Shown here piece by piece: positions 56,582 through 64,000 of a stretch of DNA of 64,000 nt; the first letter of the stretch is position 1, and every line of letters begins with the position of its first letter. The DNA lies in assembly GCA_002633005.1 (NCBI GenBank), contig NMRA01000896.1, positions 1-64,000 on the forward strand. Direction: 5' to 3'. Under the pieces are notes generated by a model, which was given only the letters and a program-made list of their open reading frames with translations, searched no databases and was not told the origin of the DNA. The position numbers were made by a program, and so were the translations under genes. The DNA comes from Phoronis australis. Its lineage: Eukaryota > Phoronida > Phoronidae.

Positions 56582-59010
56582 CCAAATTTCATGAGTCATA
56601 TCATTAGAAAGGCCTCTATCAGTTCTTGGTGGTGTATGGTTATAACAGAAGCAAAAGATGAATAATTTAATAAATGAATAATTACCATTTTGCATAACTG
56701 ATAGGATTGAAAATAATTTTTAGTTCTGAAGTTTAGAAATAAACTCATTTTCTTCAGAAAGTAAAAATTAGTGAGAGACATTGGAACATATTTTTACGAT
56801 TGTTAAGTTACTAATTTAGTGGAGTCTGAAAGTTTAAGATATTCATAACAAATATACAATGTTATTTTGAAAACCTGTCGCACAGTTGTCACGGTCAACA
56901 GTTGAGAATGAAAAAAAAAACGGACAACTGGATTGAAAAGGGTGACCTCCTGATATAAAGCGAGACATCTGGGTTTAAGCCAAAACGGAAGAGTGAAATT
57001 GTCACCGCAACACACAAAAACGTCCCCATAGTGTTTTTCGTCAAACGGGAGACGTAATACCCAAAAGTGCCTTATAGCTTTTGTTCTTGTAGTCGAATGG
57101 GAAATTGCGGGTGCTGAAACAAAACATGAAACGCAGCAATATTTTTTTTTTAGTCGAACGGGAAAATATGGCTATATCGCGTGGGAAATTACAATACTAT
57201 TAGACCGGGATGCCTGAGGTTTTTCGGCCAAATTTCTTTGATACCAAATTGATCCATGGATATCTCAGTGCTAGGAAATGGCCATCTGGCAGGTTCGCTA
57301 TGGTAGGTGTGGTCAGGAGGCATGAGAATGGCACTAAAAAATTGAGCTCGATTAACTTTTCTTGTTATCGCTTAAAAATACCTTCGACGACTACCACTAA
57401 ATGTACTGTATCAAAATTATCCCCTGCCAGACAATTTCAGTGGTAGAGAACATCCGGTTAGAACTGAGACCAAAAATTAAGGTAGGTAACCCCAAGAGGT
57501 TACCGCAAAAAACTATAAAACTGGTTACAAATTACTCACCATAGACCGAAGTATCATGAATGAACATTGCCAGGCAAATTCAGTTGTGGATTACCCTTGC
57601 CATATATGCCCAAATTTCCGAGTTGAGCTAGCCCAACCCACCAGGTAACTCCACGCGGCACAGCAGTTACATGCCAGACAATTTCAGTGGTGGGGTTCCC
57701 TTGTGAGATAAAAAAAATTGGGTCCTAAAATTGAGCTAGATCTACCCGAGAGGTAGCCGCATAAAATCGGTTGCAAAATATTCAAACTGACCCCATGTTA
57801 TCCAGTCGCAGAGCTCAAGAAGTTAACATCCAGCGAAACTCACACAGGCCAAATTCCCGATTATTCGCGCAGCTTTCGGGATTCTCCCGAATTTCGTTGC
57901 CAATGGTTTACTACCCAGCAATTCTCGGGCTCCCGAGCTTAATTGCTGTTCACATTTCGAAACAACAACTACATTGCCCACGTTTCGAGCACATACAAAT
58001 TACAAATAGCGGCTGGCCTGCCCGAGTATCAGAAGTATCTAAAATCACAACGCTGCAATATACCCGCATACTAGATCATGGATCAACTGAAATGCTTACA
58101 AGTGTCACACATCGTACATATATATTTATATGTATATAATAAACATATTTATTATACGCCTAGTAGTTTTCAGTATCACACTCTGTCCGCACCGGGCTCG
58201 TAAAAGCGGGGGGTAATGGTCAGATATAACGTGTTCGAATTTTGAGAATCACTGAATAAAGGGCATCAAAGAGGTTCTCAAAATACGGGCACTGATACCA
58301 AGGAGTGGGGTACAATAGGAGTGTTTACTTGTGAGTTCGCAGTTATCGCTACTAGCGCCGCCAAGTGGTGAATAAGCAACGGTCAAGTAGGAAGCATGAG
58401 AATAATGGGGAAGGCCGCATTTTGCAGCGCAATGAATTGCGTAAATTCACACACGAAAACACCAGGTTTGAGCAAAATGATCATGTCCTTTCAGAGTGCC
58501 GAAACATTTTTCTATTACCCCATCTAAGCCTCCCATTTTTACGTTTCCACGTCACGGTTTGGTCTGTTGTTACCCCCACTATTTCAGACAGGTTTGACAT
58601 CATAGGAACAATGATATTTTTCACCTTTTAAGCAGTTTAAACCAGGTTACTATGCCGTCATGTGCCAATATGACCGTTGACACAGCGACAGCCCCAGTCG
58701 CAGCCACAGGGCCTCAAATCTGGGGGTCTCCGTAGGTGAAAAATCGACATAATTTTAACGTGCCAGTTGAACCAAGTTAAGCAACACCAGCGCGTCAACG
58801 AAAACTTAGTTCTGTGTGCCAATGATGAGAGGCGCGGCCCTAAAAATATACCTGGATCGACATTTGAGTCCTAGTTTTTTAGTTGACACCAAGACGGTTT
58901 TGTCTTTATCACAGGCACAGTTAGACAGGACTATTGTTGTGTAGTGTAGTGTAGGCTACCAGTCTTCTATGAGCCTAGTGAGTATGTGGTTTGTTCCTGA
59001 GTCTCTCTGT
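56582..59010. other. Intergenic, repeat fragments
   Basis: Contains a loose tandem repeat with gccagacaatttcagtggt at about 57427 and 57673 and a third diverged copy near 57570, plus a relative of the 29.1-kb hairpin (58236-58296). No gene was recognised. Confidence 0.45.
58236..58296. repeat. Diverged relative of the 29.1-kb hairpin element
   Basis: attttgagaatcactgaata then aagggcatcaaagaggttct and caaaatacggg match the reverse complement of 29100-29165 (cactgagtaaagggcgtcaa, ggttctcaaaatgcg). Indicates a dispersed family. Confidence 0.6.
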
Positions 59011-59213
59011 TTGAGGTGCAAGCGCTGGGAGCCGACCTTATGAATGGAGGTGCAGCCTACTTGTCCAAGAACTCCAAGTTATGCTCTCGTCACTTCGAGG
59101 AGTCCATGTTCATGAATGCTCGTATGAAGAATAAGCTTATATGGAATGCAGTGCCAACAATATTTGATGTCCCGAATCCACCAAAAATGAAGATGTCAAA
59201 AAGTTTTCCATAA
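59010..59213 (+). pseudogene. C-terminal half of a THAP zinc-finger domain (exon or fragment)
   Basis: The frame reads KLCSRHFEESMF, then LIWNAVPTIFDVPNPP and a stop. CSRHF carries the third Cys and the His of the C2CH THAP finger, and AVPTIF is the family's C-terminal motif. The first half (C..C and the central Trp) is not in frame upstream. It may be a second exon after an acceptor ending in ag near 59012, or a broken copy. THAP domains bind DNA and occur in both host factors and P-element-type transposases. Confidence 0.65.
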
Positions 59214-60172
59214 ATTATATGTATTGTGGCTCTGGAATAGACTTATTTGCATGTCTGATTATCGTCTCACAAAGCAAGTATTTTACTGGGACATCACGTG
59301 TAGAAAAGACAATTGGTCAAAACCAGTTTTTCAAATTTTTACTAAGGTTGATAAGATTGAAACATTTTTGAAAGGTTAGCCTGTGATTTGGAGAGAGCCA
59401 AAGTGAAAGTGATGGATTTTTCAGAGTCTGAACGGAGAGCTACTAGAACCAGTTTGCTTCTTGATGAAAAACACCTCTGTGAGTAAATTAGTTTTCAGCT
59501 TTATTTGTAATGCATTTCTTTGGCGAAAAGAGCTGTTGTTCACTAGTCAATTAATAGAGAGTGAGAAGGCTGGTCAGCTTTTCTTGTTGTCTTGGTGTAT
59601 GTGTTGCCTATTTTGTACGTTTTTGGAGATTGGGATTAATTTAAGCCCCAGTTGTAGCTAGGTAACGGATATGATCTTGTGGTCAGGCTGTAACTTACCT
59701 AAAGTATTTACTGTAATTGATAGCAGGAAAATAAATTTTGGTCTTGTCATTCAAGTCTTTTTAGTTCAGTTTTGTGTGAAGTTGTATGGGTAGTGAATAC
59801 TTTGATTGCTGTTACGTACCTCTTAAATTATTTTATCATGTCATTTTCAACTTTGACTAGTTATGAGTTATGATATACACAATGTTACTACGTTTTGTAA
59901 AATGTGAGCAATTCTACAGATTAGCAGCAGACTTGTAACTGTTGGTGATTATAGTGGGAGAGTGGGGAGTTTACCCTGCATGTCACTAAGAAATAATGGA
60001 ATGTTCTAAAATTATACGTGAGAGTGCACCAGAATGGATTACAATGTTGTGGTACTGATGAATTGCCTTGCTTTCTTCTTCTTACTTGTGGAACACCCAC
60101 TGCATAAAACAGTTGTCTGCATTGCCAATAGCCTGGTGCATTGAATAGGAAACACAAGCGAAATTGACCTAA

Positions 60173-60286
60173 AGCCAGGATTATGACTGACGGCTTAATT
60201 GACCAATCAGAACGTAGCATTCTTTACACACCTTCGTCTGCGATTCCAAGCCGCCATTTTACCCGACAAACAAAATGTTGTCGCGT
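60173..60286 (-). repeat. Inverted third copy of the YY1/CCAAT-motif repeat
   Basis: gactgacggcttaattgacc, aatcagaacg.agcattct and aagccgccattttacccgac are the reverse complement of the 41.1-41.5 kb repeat. Both motif cores (CCAATCAG and GCCGCCATTTT) are intact. Confidence 0.8.
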
Positions 60287-61219
60287 AAAAGTTAATTTAG
60301 TCTATAGCTCAAGGAATTGTGTGATAAGAATGGTAAAACGGTGTTGATATGACGTGTGTAATTCTGACAGCCGTCATGTAGCTCGAGAAGAATAACCTGT
60401 CATTTTTTGGGCATCTGCTAAGCGAAGAAGTGATGTCAAGAGGTGTAAACTACCCTGATCAAACTGTGTGAACTGACACATGAGCTTGATTTCTAGAAGT
60501 TTAAGCACAAATATATTTGTTCCAAGATACGCACTTTTCAGTTTGGTGGCTATAGTGTAGGCCTATCTGATTTTGACTCCGGAGTTTCACTCGCCTGGCC
60601 GACTTTGTCTCGGCACCTGATGGATCTCGGCACTAGTCTAGCGGCGGTAGTCTCCGGAAATTGTTGTTTTTAATAGAGACATTTTTATTATTTTTCATTT
60701 ATTTCGACCTAATGGACATCTTTTTTTTTCTTAGCAGAGGTATATACCTCTAGGCTGGCGTTCAACTGAACTTCCCTCCAAAATCGAGAGTCGATCGCAC
60801 GAGGAGGGGCATTGGATTACCGAACTCAAAGCCTTGTTTGAGCAGTTGTCACGAAAAAATAAACAGTTGAGTTACTTTTTGATGAAAACTTCTAGTATAC
60901 ACTTCGCCTGTAGAGTTAGACAGAGCTCACTGGGCAGTTTCTCAACCATGATATTTAGATTTATGAAGATTAAAAAAATTGAGTTATTTTTGTAAATAGC
61001 CATTTTTTTGCCACTACGCCATACGTGCCACAAAACTGAACGTGTGGATAGTAGTACCAGGTAAGAGATGAGATTTACAAAAAGAACATCTCAATGAACC
61101 ATTTCCTCTCCCATGACGAAGAAAGGCTCAACTTACTGAATATCTGTCTGCAAAGCCACTTCAATTTAATAAAGACAATGTGGCTGCTTATAAATGGGGT
61201 TTTGATTATGTTTCTCATG

Positions 61220-61485
61220 TAATAAGTTGCATTTTCAGATTTCTTGACCACAAAAATGTGTGTGGAGCCATTAAAACTAACATTCTAAGTGACCCAAGAG
61301 CAAAGATACCGAGGAAAATGTATTTTACGGGTGCCATTTTTAAAAATCCAAGATGGCCGCCAAGATGGCCGCCAATAAAATTAAAATTTCTATTCCTTGA
61401 CCAGAGAAATGCAGGTGTAGCCATAAAAACCAACATTCTAAGTGACCCAAAAGTGGAGCTATTGGGCAAAATCAATTTTACCGTC
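61220..61485 (+). repeat. Two diverged direct copies, about 155-bp spacing
   Basis: cattctaagtgacccaa occurs in both (61279 and 61435), within a longer similar context (gaccaca/gaga-aaatg...gccat.aaaac.aa). Between them, aagatggccgcc is repeated twice. Confidence 0.65.
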
Positions 61486-62319
61486 TTACTGTGCTTTTGG
61501 AATTTTGTTTTTGATAACCGTTTTGCTATAAATTTGTATCACATTATTAGAAACTCGTATTTGACCAATTTGAAGTGTTAGCTTTTTGGTTGGGCACAGG
61601 TCGGGGTAAATATTCAAGTTACCAATAGCAAATGGTTAGTTCTAGGATTTCAATAAACATGAAGGGTGTGTTTTACTACAGGTTTCATAGTACATTTTGA
61701 AAGCGATTTAGGTTTGATTATTTAATCATAAAAGTCACTGTCATTTGTGGCTTTGTTATCATTTTTTCTGTGGTGACTTATGAAGATAAAGGACATTGTT
61801 TATTTCTATCTTAACTTTCAATATAATTTGATACCTTAATTTTGGTCATATTTCGTGGTTGTTTTTGCATCGAAATACATTTAGTGGGATATGTAGTGAA
61901 GACAACAGGCATAAAAAAGAATAGTTCTTTTGGAAATATGTTTTATTCACGCCTTGCTAATACCATGATTGATGGCACACTTCGACGACCGATACACTCG
62001 CAAAAGCTGCCGGTGAACTCCTTCTAGGGGAATATGAAGGTAAGTTGTTTCCCCACACTTGTAGGATGACCACGATAGGGCGGAATGTCTCCTCAACTTT
62101 AATCGCTCTGTAGAGTGATGTTGTCATCCACTAACGCCGTGTAGCTCGACAGTGAAGTCGCAGAGGAAGCAAGTTAAACAAAAATTGCTTCTATTGTCCT
62201 GCAGGATGAAACCTGACGTCGTACATGGCTGCTGCCAAGAATTAACATTCGTTTAGACAACAAATAGCTTATATGGAATGCTTTAACTGGAAGTTCAATG
62301 TTAAATTTATGAGCTCTGA

Positions 62320-63420
62320 CAGAATGCAGTGACGAAAGCTTTTCGCGGAGCAAAGATATTTACCAACACTCGCGTTTCAGTCTCGCCCACGGGAAAACAT
62401 TTGCTCGCTCCTGTCCTTGCATGCAGTACAACAAATACATTTCTAGGCAGTTGCTTATCTTATCTATATGACGGGATGTTTGCAGTACAAATAATATAAG
62501 TAAGCTATTAAACTTTGACTAACATGATGACAAATGTATTTCCCGAGACACTCCGTAGCGGGAAATCAAATTGCTAATACGGCGATTCTATGAATAGCAA
62601 CATTTGGATGCAGTGACGAATGCATTTCGTGGAACAAAGATATTTCCCGACACTTGTCTTTCAGTCTTGACCACGGGAAAAACATGGCCTTGCATGCACC
62701 AAAGCAAAAATATTTCTAGACAGTTGCTTGTCCTGGCTATATCCCAGGATATTTTCAAATTCAAATTCATGTATTTCAACATTTAAGGCCTTGGCCCACA
62801 TGTTGCATAAAATTTGCAGGATAACGCTGAGCAGTTTTTCCCTGATATCCCGGGATATTCACAATACAAATTATAAAAGTTACCAAACTTTGACTAACCG
62901 TATGGCAAATGTATTTCCCCGAGAAAGTCCGTAGCGGGAAATCCATTTGCTATGTATAGTCCTCGAACGACCGAACAATTGCATGCAAAGACCAATGTAG
63001 GCCTATTTCGAAGAGCAAAGATATTTCCCGACAATTGCGGGATATTCATATAGTTACCAAAAGTGGCCAACCGCTTGGCAAACGTATTGGCTGATGTGCA
63101 CATTCTACGAAAGGCCACGCAGTGACGGATGGATGTGTTTCCAGGATCAAATGTACTTCCCGATACTTCAGTGCTTTCCAGTCTCGACAACGGGAAAAAC
63201 ATTTGCTTGCGTCTTTCCTTGCATGCGCCAGATCAAATAAATATGTATGAACACTCGAAATATAAAAGCAGTAAATAGTGGCAATATTAAATCCATAAAC
63301 ACCAAATTCGCATTTGATTAAATTTTACACACGCAATAAGGCTCAACAGAAGCAAAGATTTTCCCGGCAATTGTTTTTAAGGTGCCTTGGCAAAAGCTTT
63401 TCCTGACAAAGGTTTTTCCG
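62320..63420 (+). repeat. Array of diverged 270-350-bp repeats
   Basis: Units begin gcagtgacgaa.gc.tttcg at about 62323 and 62610, with further copies near 62995 and 63118. Shared blocks are gagcaaagatatttcccgac, cacgggaaaaacatttgc, ccttgcatgc and gtccgtagcgggaaat. Each unit contains several short gggaaa/tttccc inverted segments. No coding frame is kept between units. Confidence 0.75.
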
Positions 63421-63830
63421 TGACACCGCCCCACCACAAAACAGGACCGCCGGAGGCTAACATTTTTAACTGGTCATTGACACAAATCATACAATGGGAC
63501 TATACGTATGCGGGTCGTATGCCGCTTAATCCACCGAAAATACAGCTTATATAACTAGACATCTTAAAGGCGAAGGCAACCTTTTTCATGTCATTTTTAG
63601 CAAAACTAAGGTTCGTTGATTATCTCAGACATATTTTTCAGTTAATTACAGTTATTTGTAATTTAAAGAATTACTCTTTCTGTACTACGGAAGTGACGTT
63701 TTGGGAGGCAAGAATTTCGCGCCAAATTCTTATCATATATTCTGACTGTGAGAGCTGCCGAGTCCGTCATTGTTCTATCTCGGTTGTGATAAGTTCTGTT
63801 GTCATTTGCTTTTGTTTACGAGTCAGTCAA

Positions 63831-63893
63831 CATGGCACACTGTTGTTACGTACCGAGATGTACTCTCAAAACCAATTCAAGAAAGAGATCTTA
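63831..63893 (+). CDS. Possible first exon of a THAP-type protein (partial)
   Basis: ATG starts MAHCCYVPRCTLKTNSRKR, which fits the N-terminus of a THAP domain (M..C...GC.N). A stop follows two codons after RKRS in this frame, where a palindromic ttaag-rich sequence starts, so either a splice site or an insertion ends it. The window ends 100 bp later, so the rest cannot be seen. Confidence 0.4.
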
Positions 63894-64000
63894 AGTTTGA
63901 CTTAAGTGTTTGACATAAGTTTTGTCTTAATTTTGACTAACTTATCAAAATTGGAAGTTTCAAAGTTTAGAAGTTAAGACAAATCTTAAACTTAAGTCAA
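63885..64000. repeat. Palindromic ttaag-rich segment at the window end
   Basis: cttaagtttgacttaagtg and tttgtctta on the left face taagacaaatcttaaacttaag on the right. It looks like a small hairpin element; its right border may lie beyond the window. Confidence 0.5.

Larger units (their letters stand above)
59214..63829. other. Intergenic, repeat-rich
   Basis: Apart from the repeats listed separately (60173-60286, 61220-61485, 62320-63420), no exon was recognised. The open frames are short. Confidence 0.45.

Noticed and set aside
58655-58740. ATG frame starting MPSCANM as first exon of the 59-kb THAP fragment
   Set aside because: Looks like a THAP start but lacks the second cysteine and a donor in the right place.
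1-64000. CRISPR arrays, operons, bacterial or phage-type systems
   Set aside because: Nothing of the kind; the direct repeats are gapless minisatellites and the genes are animal-type split genes.

Overview
The window is eukaryotic and animal. Its genes are split by GT-AG introns and code for metazoan proteins, and the space between exons is dense with degenerate transposon fragments, hairpin elements and minisatellites. Gene content and repeat style suit a marine invertebrate, perhaps a deuterostome such as a cephalochordate or hemichordate. The sequence alone does not fix the phylum.

Left part, + strand. At 3,055-15,374 lie ten exons of a TBC-domain Rab GAP of the USP6NL (RN-tre) type; its first coding exon must lie left of the window. 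A 57-bp tandem repeat follows its stop codon. At 18,520-20,865 is a complete intronless open frame for a GAF-GAF-phosphodiesterase closest to PDE10. At 22,189-31,017 is mitochondrial ribosomal protein L22 (MRPL22) in seven exons that join in frame to a 216-residue protein.

Middle, - strand. At 39,239-33,931 is a seven-helix receptor-like gene with a tail of about 450 residues carrying an FPPPP motif (Ena/VASP EVH1-type ligand) and a TDL C-terminus (PDZ-type ligand). At least one exon between TM6 and TM7 is missing or unrecognised, in a stretch disturbed by assembly joins.

Right part. From 46,489 to 55,956 (+) a three-exon Ly6/uPAR-type gene codes for a 117-residue, ten-cysteine, probably GPI-anchored protein. 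Its 7.1-kb first intron holds a 5'-truncated Penelope-like retroelement (-) and several hairpin elements. Beyond 56 kb there are two THAP-like fragments and a diverged array of 270-350-bp repeats.

No operon-like or clearly cooperating gene system is visible; the genes look like ordinary neighbours. Four single-N joins and one 24-N gap occur. Three single-N joins and the gap are flanked by near-identical sequence, and at two of the joins long SNP-level duplicates show that two haplotypes were laid end to end, one of them duplicating an exon of the USP6NL-like gene. The least expected items are the receptor tail motifs, the intronless PDE10-like gene, the 57-bp repeat, and a repeat family carrying YY1-like and CCAAT-like motifs.
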